A stretch of 64,000 nucleotides of DNA, taken from assembly GCF_002240415.1 (NCBI RefSeq), contig NZ_CP020028.1, positions 970,001 through 1,034,000 of the forward strand, written 5' to 3'. Positions 9,646-17,583 of this stretch are shown in pieces. Numbering within the stretch: position 1 is the stretch's first letter; each line of letters starts with the position of its first letter. Made by a program: the position numbers and the translations under genes. The stretch comes from Paenibacillus kribbensis (GTDB lineage Bacteria > Bacillota > Bacilli > Paenibacillales > Paenibacillaceae). The notes under the pieces were generated by a model. That model made no database searches and was not told the DNA's origin. It worked only from the letters and a program-made list of their open reading frames with translations.

Positions 9646-10314
9646 ATGAGTGTTTTTCGAAGAATGCGTGATATTACAGTAGCAACCTTCAATGAGCATT
9701 TGGAACAAAGTCAAGATCCGGTGCAACTGATTGACCAGTTTCTATATAATACCCGCCAGGAAATCGCCGAAGCGGAAAAACTCCATCAGCAGTATGCAGT
9801 GCATACAAGACAGATGAAGCAGCAGTTGGATCATGCATTGTCCATGCAGGCCAAACGGGAGGAACAGGCGCTACTGGCTTTGAAAGCAGATGAAGAACAC
9901 GTTGCAAAGCTGGCCCTTCAGGAAAAAATGCTGTATGCAGAAAAAGAAGAGCAGTATAGAGAGCTGTGGGAGCAGAGCCGTGAATCACTACGTGAATTGG
10001 AGCAACAGCTGGATACATTAAAGACAGAATACCAGACGGTACACAGCAAGCGTCAGTATTATGCCGCACGTGTACAAACATTGAGACTCCAGCAACAGAT
10101 GAACGAACGGGCAGGTACATACGGCGGACGAAATGTTCCCCGAATGTTCAACCGCTTGGAAGACCGGGTAGCCGATATGGAAGCAGAAACGCAGAGTCTG
10201 CGTGATTTACGTCGGGGTGAGGAGCATGCAAGGGATGCTCACAGCGGTGGATCGCTGCTCGAACAAGAGTGGGCGAGACTGAAAAGCAAGCTGAACAACA
10301 GCGGGAAGGAGTAA
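9646..10314 (+). CDS. pspA: PspA/LiaH (IM30) phage-shock protein, first copy
   Basis: The 222-residue protein opens with the PspA amphipathic helix 'MSVFRRMRDITVATFNEHLE' and 'DPVQLIDQFL', then is almost wholly charged coiled coil to about residue 190. These proteins polymerise on stressed inner membranes and limit damage. Length fits the family (about 220-230). Strong AAAGGAG lies nine bases before the ATG. The PspC gene follows with about seven bases between, and a second PspA homologue lies just beyond. This copy diverges from the second (10807) mainly in the C-terminal third, so the two probably do not duplicate function completely. Confidence 0.9.
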   Translation: MSVFRRMRDITVATFNEHLEQSQDPVQLIDQFLYNTRQEIAEAEKLHQQYAVHTRQMKQQLDHALSMQAKREEQALLALKADEEHVAKLALQEKMLYAEKEEQYRELWEQSRESLRELEQQLDTLKTEYQTVHSKRQYYAARVQTLRLQQQMNERAGTYGGRNVPRMFNRLEDRVADMEAETQSLRDLRRGEEHARDAHSGGSLLEQEWARLKSKLNNSGKE

Positions 10315-10321
10315 GTTGATT

Positions 10322-10807
10322 ATGACCCGAATTTACCGATCGAGCCGGGATAAAGTATTAACTGGGGTATGTGGTGGTCTTTCTGACGCAACAGGAATGG
10401 ACTCAACTTGGATACGTATTCTGGTTGTGATCAGTTTCTTTATTACTGCAGGTACCACATTTATGATTTATGTGATTGCTGCGCTGGTGATCTCCAAGGA
10501 GCCAAGATCTCCTTTTGATGGAGGATTTGGTCCAGATAGTGGTCCCTACACCCAACAGGATTCACGCTATTATGGCGGTAATAGTACAAGATCGCAGTAT
10601 GGACAGGGAACTGGTTACAATCAGGGCGGAGCATACGGCAATTCGAACCCGTTTGGTCCAGATGCCCGCCATTCATCCAAATTTAATACAGGCCACAATA
10701 GTGATCTGGATTCCATGATGGAAGATATCGAGAAAAAAGCAATGAAAAAGGAATTGGAAGAGTTACGTAAAAAAGTAGAGCAATTTGAGAAGGGAGAACG
10801 TAAATAA
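10322..10807 (+). CDS. pspC: PspC-domain membrane protein
   Basis: The N-terminus '[20 protein letters not shown]' is the PspC domain signature, followed by one or two hydrophobic segments to about residue 60. A Gly/Asn/Tyr-rich linker (about 60-115) and a C-terminal coiled coil of about 35 charged residues complete the 161-residue protein. PspC senses envelope stress and helps bring PspA to the membrane. The ATG at 10322 has GGAAGGAG ten bases upstream; a TTG at 10316 is the alternative. Its stop overlaps the start of the second PspA gene by one base, implying translational coupling. The C-terminal coil could bind a PspA coil (inference). Confidence 0.85.
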   Translation: MTRIYRSSRDKVLTGVCGGLSDATGMDSTWIRILVVISFFITAGTTFMIYVIAALVISKEPRSPFDGGFGPDSGPYTQQDSRYYGGNSTRSQYGQGTGYNQGGAYGNSNPFGPDARHSSKFNTGHNSDLDSMMEDIEKKAMKKELEELRKKVEQFEKGERK

Positions 10808-11511
10808 TGGGAATCTTTAAGAGAATGAAGGATATGACAAGAGCATCGGTGAATGAAGTGCTGGATAAAGTGGAAGATCCGGTTATTATGCTAAATCAAT
10901 ATTTGCGCGATATGGAGGCCGAAATTCACGAGGCTGAGGTAACGGTTGCCAAGCAAATGGCAAATGAACGTCGCATGAAACAGCGCCTGGAGGAAGCCGT
11001 GCGTGTATCCAATGAGCGTGAAAAGCAAGCCGAATCCGCATTGCGGAATGGTCAGGAAGAAGTAGCACGCAAGCTGCTGGGCGAGAAGATTTATTTTGTG
11101 CAAAAGCAGGATGAATACCGTGAGTTGCACACACAAGCTGAGCTCCAAGCCAAAGAATTGGTACAGCAGCTTCACGACATGAAGGATGAATTCTACAAAA
11201 TGCGCAATAAGCGTAATGAGCTGGTATCCCGTGCCCAAATGGCGAAAGCCAAAAAGCAAATGTCGCAAATCAACAGCTTGCACACGATTGAAAGCGGATC
11301 TGCTTCGCTCGGCTTCCACCGCATGGAAGAAAAAATCATGCAAATGGAGGCAGAGGCTGACGTACTGCGTGCTCCTTACCGTCAAGCTCCGGGAGAAGCA
11401 TATGTCAATCCGGCAGAGGCTGAAAAACAATTCAAAGTGGATGAGCAGCTTCAACAGTTGAAGTCCAAAATTCAGGCAGGTGCTAAACCTGTAGATATTA
11501 AGAAGGACTGA
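10807..11511 (+). CDS. PspA/LiaH (IM30) phage-shock protein, second copy
   Basis: The 234-residue protein starts '[20 protein letters not shown]' and '[14 protein letters not shown]', the canonical PspA N-terminus, and is coiled coil to about residue 180. The tail is a less ordered segment rich in Ala, Pro and Lys. It begins at the TAATG overlap with pspC, so it is probably coupled. A hairpin at 11591-11630 follows and may reduce transcription into liaF. Two PspA homologues within one lia operon is more than the single liaH of B. subtilis. Confidence 0.9.
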   Translation: MGIFKRMKDMTRASVNEVLDKVEDPVIMLNQYLRDMEAEIHEAEVTVAKQMANERRMKQRLEEAVRVSNEREKQAESALRNGQEEVARKLLGEKIYFVQKQDEYRELHTQAELQAKELVQQLHDMKDEFYKMRNKRNELVSRAQMAKAKKQMSQINSLHTIESGSASLGFHRMEEKIMQMEAEADVLRAPYRQAPGEAYVNPAEAEKQFKVDEQLQQLKSKIQAGAKPVDIKKD

Positions 11512-11590
11512 CTACTCGGAAACAACACATTATGATATGCTGTATAGATGGACACTAGCCAATAACAGTGCTCAATCTGTACGGTTCGAG

Positions 11591-11630
11591 AAGCCATATG
11601 GCGGTAGTCGCGCCACTATGGCTTTTCCTT
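11591..11630 (+). terminator. Hairpin between pspA2 and liaF (attenuator or terminator)
   Basis: The stem aagccatatggcg/cgccactatggctt has one mismatch and is followed by 'ttcctt', a weak T tract. It may be a partial terminator that lowers expression of the signalling genes relative to the Psp genes. Confidence 0.65.
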
Positions 11631-11657
11631 CCTGTATAAACAAAAAGGGGGTGCAGC

Positions 11658-12305
11658 ATGGAGAGAAGAAAATCAGCTTTGGCACTGGCAGGGATCGGCG
11701 TCGGAATTATAATATTATTCGGTCAGTGGATTGGTTTCCTCTCCGTGGTTGCACTGATCCTGATGTTGATTGGGATATATAAGATTCGCAATTCCAAAAT
11801 CAAAAAGGGATACACGATGCTCGCAATCGGAGCCGGGCTGCTGGTGCTGGATCATCTGTTTTTGTTTGTGGTGATCACGTTAGGCTCGTTGGCTGTGTTC
11901 TATTCACGTTCCAGAAAGCTGCATAAAGGCCAAAGCTCTATATTCAAGCACAACTTTATATCCAATCATAAATGGGATGAAGTGCCGTGGAGCTTGCGCA
12001 GCACAAGTATATGGCATGTGGTTGGGGATGTGGATGCCGATTTGACGTTGGCTATTCCGGAAGAACGTGAACCCGTTGTATTTTTGCAGGGAATCTTTGG
12101 TGATATTGATATCACGCTGCCGGATAATTACGGTGTAGAGCTGGAAATGTTCGTACTGTTCGGGCAGATTCAGTTTGACCGTGATCATGAAGCGGGTATG
12201 CTCAATCGAATGGTTTGGAAGTCACCGAACTATGCGCAGAGTGAATGTAAAGTGAAGTTTGTCGTTTCATATTTGGCGGGCAATGTACGCGTTCGATTTT
12301 ATTGA
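11658..12305 (+). CDS. liaF: LiaF-like negative regulator of the Lia two-component system
   Basis: Three or four hydrophobic segments occupy roughly residues 5-80. A soluble beta-rich domain of about 120 residues follows ('VVGDVDADLTLAIPEERE', 'GIFGDIDITLPDNYGVELEM'), typical of the LiaF C-terminal family. Total length 215 is within the usual range. In Bacillus LiaF holds the kinase LiaS in check until lipid II cycle inhibitors act. Here it lies 15 bases before the kinase gene. The ribosome-binding site GGGGGTG is clear. Confidence 0.88.
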   Translation: MERRKSALALAGIGVGIIILFGQWIGFLSVVALILMLIGIYKIRNSKIKKGYTMLAIGAGLLVLDHLFLFVVITLGSLAVFYSRSRKLHKGQSSIFKHNFISNHKWDEVPWSLRSTSIWHVVGDVDADLTLAIPEEREPVVFLQGIFGDIDITLPDNYGVELEMFVLFGQIQFDRDHEAGMLNRMVWKSPNYAQSECKVKFVVSYLAGNVRVRFY

Positions 12306-12320
12306 TCAGGAGGAACCGGG

Positions 12321-13400
12321 ATGAGTCATAAAAAAACGTCCAACATGGTAACCCGCAGTATGGGTGAAGGTATCCTCCTGTGTGTTGTTGTGGGCGTAGT
12401 TGTTTTTTATATGCTGTATACATATGGATATGTGAAGTCGTTTCCGACCTGGGGAATGATATTGAAATTTGCAGGAGCCGTAATACTGGTGTTGATTGGA
12501 ACAGGGGCCATATACGGATTTTATGAGAGCTATCGCTTCAAAAGCAGGCTGGAAATGCTGAGAGAGACGCTGCTGATGTGGGAAAAGGGGACCCCCGCAC
12601 GCGAGCTGCCGCCATTGGGTCACGATGAGCTAGGCAGGCTGGGCGAGCAACTGGAGCGAATCGGGCGCAAATGGCAGGAGCAGGTTACGTCTTTGCAGCG
12701 GTTGTCTACGAATAATGCCCAACTGGCAGAGCAGGCCCGGATAACTGCGATTGTCGAGGAACGGCAACGGTTGGCAAGAGAGCTGCATGATGCAGTATCC
12801 CAGCAATTGTTCGCCATCTCCATGACGGCGACGGCTGTCGGCAGGACGCTGGATAAGGATTTTGATAAAGCGCAGCGTCAAGTGGCGCTGATTGAAGAAA
12901 TGTCTTCCGTGGCGCAATCCGAAATGCGGGCGCTACTGCTTCATCTGCGGCCTGTCTATCTGGAAGGGAAACGACTGGAGCAAGGCTTGCGTGATTTGAT
13001 ACAGGAGCTGCAGGCGAAGGTACCGATGGAGATTGATTTTGAGATGGAGAGCGGAGTACAGTTAGTTAAAGGTATTGAGAATCACCTGTTTCGTATTGTT
13101 CAGGAAGCCATGTCTAATACGTTGCGTCATGCCAAAGCAAGCCGTATGGAGATTCGTATCGTGCAACGGCCGGATTCCGTCCGTTTGACAATTCGCGATA
13201 ACGGTGTTGGATTTGAACTGGATGAGAAAAAGCAGACTTCATACGGATTATCCACGATGCAGGAACGGGTCAGCGAGATTGGAGGAGCTATTCAGTATAT
13301 AACGGCTCCGGGAAAAGGGACACGGATTGAGGTGTCAGTGCCAGTCATTAATGATGAAAGCGGAAGGAACGATGATCATGGAAACGGGATTACCGATTAG
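12321..13400 (+). CDS. liaS: LiaS-like sensor histidine kinase
   Basis: The 359-residue protein has two N-terminal membrane helices (about 16-33 and 47-66) with a very short loop, as in intramembrane-sensing kinases. A HAMP-like linker and a HisKA_3 domain with 'RLARELHDAVSQQLFAISMT' (phospho-accepting His156) follow, then an HATPase domain with N-box 'VQEAMSNTLRHAKA' and G-box 'DNGVGFEL'. It phosphorylates the LuxR-type regulator encoded next, whose start lies within its own 3' end. Length is close to B. subtilis LiaS. Confidence 0.92.
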   Translation: MSHKKTSNMVTRSMGEGILLCVVVGVVVFYMLYTYGYVKSFPTWGMILKFAGAVILVLIGTGAIYGFYESYRFKSRLEMLRETLLMWEKGTPARELPPLGHDELGRLGEQLERIGRKWQEQVTSLQRLSTNNAQLAEQARITAIVEERQRLARELHDAVSQQLFAISMTATAVGRTLDKDFDKAQRQVALIEEMSSVAQSEMRALLLHLRPVYLEGKRLEQGLRDLIQELQAKVPMEIDFEMESGVQLVKGIENHLFRIVQEAMSNTLRHAKASRMEIRIVQRPDSVRLTIRDNGVGFELDEKKQTSYGLSTMQERVSEIGGAIQYITAPGKGTRIEVSVPVINDESGRNDDHGNGITD

Positions 13401-14028
13401 CGTACTGCTGGTAGACGACCATGAAATGGTGCGGATTGGTCTCGCGGCGGTGCTGGGTACGGAAGAAGGCATAGAAGTGGTTGGCGAGGCTGGGAGCGGA
13501 GAAGAAGGCATACGGTTGGCTACGGAATACAAGCCGAATGTGATTTTGATGGATCTGGTCATGGATGGCATGGACGGTATTGAGACGACACGCCAAGTGC
13601 TGCGTCTGCTTCCAGAGACGAAGGTCATTGTGCTGACGAGTTATTTGGACGACGAGAAAATGTATCCCGTCATTGAAGCGGGGGCATTCAGCTATCTGCT
13701 CAAAACGTCTCGTGCCTCCGAGATAGCGGATGCGATCCGTGCAGCTGCACGAGGACAGTCGGTATTGGAGTCGCAGGTCGCCTCCAAGATGATGAATCGA
13801 TTCCGTCAACCACAGGCTGAAGCACCCGCGCATGCGGAGCTGACGGATCGAGAAATGGAGGTACTCCGGTTATTGGCACAAGGGAAATCCAATCAGGATA
13901 TCGCAGATGAGCTGATTATCGGGATTAAGACGGTAAAATTCCATGTCACGAACCTTCTAGCCAAGCTAGGCGTAGAAGACCGCACACAGGCGGCCATCTA
14001 CGCTTACAAAAACGGATTGGCAGAGTAG
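13378..14028 (+). CDS. liaR: LiaR-like NarL/LuxR-family response regulator
   Basis: The receiver domain has acidic pocket 'LLVDDHE' and phospho-acceptor Asp59 in 'VILMDLVMDG'. The C-terminal LuxR helix-turn-helix is 'LTDREMEVLRLLAQGKSNQD' and onward. Length is 216 residues from the ATG at 13378, which has GGAAGG about ten bases upstream; ATG 13372 is the alternative. The gene overlaps the end of liaS by 23 bases. By analogy with Bacillus it activates the operon beginning at 9246, closing an autoregulatory loop. A strong terminator follows. Confidence 0.92.
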   Translation: METGLPISVLLVDDHEMVRIGLAAVLGTEEGIEVVGEAGSGEEGIRLATEYKPNVILMDLVMDGMDGIETTRQVLRLLPETKVIVLTSYLDDEKMYPVIEAGAFSYLLKTSRASEIADAIRAAARGQSVLESQVASKMMNRFRQPQAEAPAHAELTDREMEVLRLLAQGKSNQDIADELIIGIKTVKFHVTNLLAKLGVEDRTQAAIYAYKNGLAE

Positions 14029-14049
14029 AATGTAGAGTAGACGAAGACA

Positions 14050-14087
14050 AAAAACCGGAGGGCGCATCTTGCCCTCCGGTTTTTTTG
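14050..14087. terminator. Terminator after liaR, probably bidirectional
   Basis: The perfect stem accggagggc/gccctccggt has A-rich sequence on the left and seven T on the right. It can end liaR on the plus strand and the convergent gene at 14105 on the minus strand. Confidence 0.92.
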
Positions 14088-14104
14088 CGTTCAATGCACA
14101 ATGC

Positions 14105-14578
14105 TTAGATAAGTAGGAACAAAAAGGCGATTAAAGCCAAATCTAGCACAAGCCCTGCCCCGTATCCATATCCGCCGTATCTACCATACCCGCCGCCATA
14201 GCCCGGTCCACCATATCCATATCCACCGTAGCCATTTCCAGACAATCCTCCAGTGTCATAAGGATAGGATGGGCTCAGAGGTCGGTTGGGTGGTCTAGTT
14301 AAGGAATTTAATTTGGCAGAGGAATTTGCTTTGTTTTTAGGATTTCTTTTTTTCTTTTTAGAGGATGCCTTCTTGTCTTGTTGTTTCTCCTTGTTGCTAT
14401 AGCTTCCGGAATAAAGGCTGCCGGGCGAGGAGGAAGGATATCCGTTCAACATCAACTTGCCTTTGCTACACCCGCTTAAGATGCCGACGTACCTCGTACC
14501 ATCACGCATAACTGCACATACCATCTGACCGCCATAAGGTGCTACGCTGGCTTCATTTACAGGATAAATAGGAATCAT
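14105..14578 (-). CDS. Unrecognised protein with Lys-rich middle, Gly/Tyr-rich region and C-terminal hydrophobic helix
   Basis: From the ATG at 14578 (AGAGGTG seven bases upstream) the product is 157 residues. Residues 1-45 form a small domain ('AVMRDGTRYVGILSGCSKGK') that resembles a short beta-barrel or LSM-like fold. Residues 60-90 are a run of Lys and Asn. Residues about 105-140 are GGYGYGG-type repeats, and the chain ends in a 16-residue hydrophobic stretch. Such Gly/Tyr repeats with a hydrophobic tail occur in spore-coat or sporulation-associated proteins of bacilli, so a spore role is possible but not shown. It is a single gene. Confidence 0.6.
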   Translation of the reverse strand: MIPIYPVNEASVAPYGGQMVCAVMRDGTRYVGILSGCSKGKLMLNGYPSSSPGSLYSGSYSNKEKQQDKKASSKKKKRNPKNKANSSAKLNSLTRPPNRPLSPSYPYDTGGLSGNGYGGYGYGGPGYGGGYGRYGGYGYGAGLVLDLALIAFLFLLI

Positions 14579-14821
14579 GATTTCACCTCTTTTGGGATAA
14601 GATGCGTTGTGATCATAGTTTATTCTCACGGTGCCTACGATGTATGGTCGAACACCCAGTAGGCAGATGAATATTTTAAAAGGCATTGCTTCATTTTTGC
14701 GCGTATAGAACCTCCAGTAATGGGAATGCTATTGATAGATTCATAGATTTCAAACCAGCCCAAGAAGAAGGCATTCAGATTGTATTTGGAAACGGATGGT
14801 TATGAAGCGGGAGGAATGACG

Positions 14822-15586
14822 ATGCTAAGAGCAGGGATGATTAAAAAAGGGATGATTGCTATTGTAGTTTTGGGGGCGGTGCTGGTACTTGCTGGCTGGC
14901 GTTATGGAGCGGTTCAGACGACTCGGTATGATTCCCGTGAGGCAGAAGAAGCATTGCGTTCGTTGTTAACCGTCTCGGATCAGGCTCCCGGTACGCTGGA
15001 TAAGCTGGTTGTGAAATGGCAAGGGGATTGGGCTGCTAACGGTGAAAATCCAGAGGTTATAGCGGCACAGATAGCCGATCAACTGAATATGCCTGCTGTA
15101 AACAAGCTTGTTGAAAATGGGCACACGGTATATCGTTCTGTTCGTGACAGTGAAAGCCTTAATTTGCGTTTAAACATGATGGAGCGGCAGGCTGAGCAAT
15201 GGTATGTGGTTGTTCAGTTGGACAGCAGCGCTGCAGGACGTGAGCAGTTGGTCCGACTTCATAAGCTCTGTGCTGAGCTATTAAAGTCCGTGGGAGTACA
15301 AGCGCAGTGGAACACGGCCGTTCAGCGTTCACTGCATTCTGAGAAATCCGTAAATCAACTGCTGAAGCTGACAGAGGAGAGCTTAGCCAGAGACCTTTCC
15401 ATGCAAGCCAAAGAAAGATACACAGATGCAACTACGGTGGCAGTATCCTATGAAGCTCCGAAGCTTCCGTTAAGCATTCAAAGCGGGGAGCATCAGGTAC
15501 ATATGCAGATGGCTGTGCATGAAGATGGAGAGAAGCACGATACACGTATTACACTTGGGTTTCCACTTATTACGATAGAATACTGA
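14822..15586 (+). CDS. YwmB-family protein
   Basis: The 254-residue protein has one N-terminal membrane helix (about 9-25, Ala/Val/Leu rich) and an exported domain of about 220 residues. The closing 'ITLGFPLITIEY' is typical of the YwmB family (named for a TATA-binding-protein-like fold), common in endospore formers. Its function is not established. The ATG at 14822 is seven bases after GGAGG; the frame is open further upstream to 14780 without a good start signal. It is monocistronic, followed by about 190 bases before zwf. Confidence 0.75.
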   Translation: MLRAGMIKKGMIAIVVLGAVLVLAGWRYGAVQTTRYDSREAEEALRSLLTVSDQAPGTLDKLVVKWQGDWAANGENPEVIAAQIADQLNMPAVNKLVENGHTVYRSVRDSESLNLRLNMMERQAEQWYVVVQLDSSAAGREQLVRLHKLCAELLKSVGVQAQWNTAVQRSLHSEKSVNQLLKLTEESLARDLSMQAKERYTDATTVAVSYEAPKLPLSIQSGEHQVHMQMAVHEDGEKHDTRITLGFPLITIEY

Positions 15587-15773
15587 TTTATAAGGTAAAT
15601 TTATGATTGGCCGGATGGCTTATCCATGTAGAATATGTTAAAATGTCATCAAATCTTTAGTTCCATGTTTGTAGAAAATCAAGTATCATCTTGTTTAAAT
15701 ATACACAATACTACATGCGGATTTCGAGGATTGTGGATTGCGGAATCTCGACATGGGAAGAATGAGGTACTTC

Positions 15774-17330
15774 ATGGCTGACATACCTGTTAGAGAATCT
15801 GTTATGACGCAAGGTGCAGTTCTGTTTATTTTCGGTGCTACTGGCGATTTGGCTCGCCGCAAGCTATTTCCTGCGATTTACAGTTTGTACCGTGAAGGGA
15901 AGCTCGCGGAAGATTTCGCCGTTATTGGTGTAGCAAGACGCCCTCGCACAGAGGAAGAATTCCGTAATGACCTGTACGCTTCCATACAGGAGTTTAGTCG
16001 CTACAAGGCAGAGAATGATCAAGAATGGCAGGTGTTTGCCGACCATTTTGAATATAAATCGCTGGATATCAACAATGTTGAAGGCTTCCATGAGCTGAGA
16101 CGGCAGACGGAGTCTATCGAGAACAAGTTTAACATTCAGGGAAATCGGTTGTTTTATTTGGCTTTGGCTCCTGAACTATTCGGAAGCGTGTCGAAAAGCC
16201 TGAAAGAAGGCGGCATGCTGGATGGCAAGGGCTGGAATCGTTTGGTTATTGAGAAACCGTTCGGTTACGACCTCGAATCTGCCCAAGAGTTGAACGTTGA
16301 AATACGTGAAGTATTTGCCGAAGAAGAGATTTATCGGATTGACCACTATCTGGGTAAGGAAATGGTACAAAATATCGAGGTGATCCGGTTCGCAAATGCC
16401 TTCTTTGAACCACTGTGGAATAATAAGCATATTGCCAATGTGCAAATTACACTTAGTGAAACCGTAGGCGTCGAAGAACGTGGGGGTTACTACGATCATT
16501 CCGGTGCCTTGCGTGATATGGGACAGAACCATATGCTGCAAATGCTGACGATGATTGCGATGGAACCACCAAGTCGTTTGTTGCCTGAGGATATCCGTGA
16601 TGAAAAGGTAAAAGTGCTGCGCTCGTTGCGTCCTTTTGAATCGACTGAGGATGTGAAGACCAATGTGGTACGTGGCCAATACACAGAAGGTAGCTATCGC
16701 GGCCAGCAGCTGCCTGGATATCGTGAAGAGGATAAGGTTGATCCACAGTCGAACACAGAGACTTATTTTGCTTCGCGTGTGTTTGTAGATAATTTCCGTT
16801 GGGCGGGCGTACCGTTCTATATTCGCACAGGCAAGCGTCTCCCAGTCAAAACAACGGAGATCGTAGTGGAATTCAAGAGCATGCCGACAAATGTATATCT
16901 CGGTCAAAAGCATAAGCTGGAGCCGAACTTGCTCGTCATTCGGGTCAATCCAATGGAGGGCATTTACATTAAAATCAATGCCAAGAAGCCTGGCTCTGAA
17001 TCAGATATTGAGCCGTTGGCTATGGATTTTTGCCAAAGCTGTATGGTGGGTATCAACTCACCGGAGGCTTACGAACGGTTGCTAATGGACGCGATTGAGG
17101 GTGACTCGACGTACTTCACGCGCTGGGATGAGGTTGCCACAGCTTGGGGATTCGTCGATCGAATCGCCAAGGCATGGCAGCAAACCCCGGATACGCTGGA
17201 AACCTATGCTGCAGGCTCATGGGGACCGGAAGGTGCCCACAAGCTATTGGAGCAGGATGGCTTCAAGTGGTGGCCGGTTAGCGGTCAGGATGAAGATAAT
17301 GTCATCTGGCGGGTAGGCGGCCCTCAGTAA
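15774..17330 (+). CDS. zwf: Glucose-6-phosphate 1-dehydrogenase
   Basis: It catalyses oxidation of glucose 6-phosphate to 6-phosphogluconolactone with NADP+, the first step of the oxidative pentose phosphate pathway. The Rossmann motif 'FIFGATGDLARRKLFPA' is at residues 16-32, and the active-site segment 'YRIDHYLGKEMVQNIEVIRF' and substrate-binding 'IRTGKRLP' are present. Length is 518, slightly above the 490-500 usual. The start is the ATG at 15774, preceded by GAGG; the open frame reaches 15738. It is a single gene followed by a hairpin. Confidence 0.96.
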   Translation: MADIPVRESVMTQGAVLFIFGATGDLARRKLFPAIYSLYREGKLAEDFAVIGVARRPRTEEEFRNDLYASIQEFSRYKAENDQEWQVFADHFEYKSLDINNVEGFHELRRQTESIENKFNIQGNRLFYLALAPELFGSVSKSLKEGGMLDGKGWNRLVIEKPFGYDLESAQELNVEIREVFAEEEIYRIDHYLGKEMVQNIEVIRFANAFFEPLWNNKHIANVQITLSETVGVEERGGYYDHSGALRDMGQNHMLQMLTMIAMEPPSRLLPEDIRDEKVKVLRSLRPFESTEDVKTNVVRGQYTEGSYRGQQLPGYREEDKVDPQSNTETYFASRVFVDNFRWAGVPFYIRTGKRLPVKTTEIVVEFKSMPTNVYLGQKHKLEPNLLVIRVNPMEGIYIKINAKKPGSESDIEPLAMDFCQSCMVGINSPEAYERLLMDAIEGDSTYFTRWDEVATAWGFVDRIAKAWQQTPDTLETYAAGSWGPEGAHKLLEQDGFKWWPVSGQDEDNVIWRVGGPQ

Positions 17331-17343
17331 TCTCCTTTTGTCC

Positions 17344-17385
17344 AGCATCCCCCTATGTCCTGTTCAGGATGTAAGGGGATGCTTT
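17344..17385 (+). terminator. Hairpin after zwf
   Basis: The stem agcatcccc/ggggatgct has additional inner pairing. The T tract is short, so it is only a probable terminator. Confidence 0.6.
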
Positions 17386-17583
17386 GCGTTCGGAGTATGC
17401 TATAATAGCTTAGTCTCAGGTTTTCAGTTTGCAACTGATTATAAGTTAAAGGCAGGCTAAAAACATGTAAATAAGATCGTATTTATAATGAGTATGGTGA
17501 TGAAATTAGGCGTGCATCATGGCCTTTTTATGAATAGCTTGAGCAACGAATGCAATGGATTTGATCATGAAGGGATATGTGAA

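Noticed and set aside
9689..10120. Minus-strand frame opposite pspA
   Set aside because: It is a shadow of the coiled-coil coding sequence; codon bias produces open antisense frames here and in pspA2 and zwf.
11537..11782. Plus-strand frame spanning the pspA2-liaF gap
   Set aside because: It runs through a hairpin and into liaF in another frame, with no start signal.
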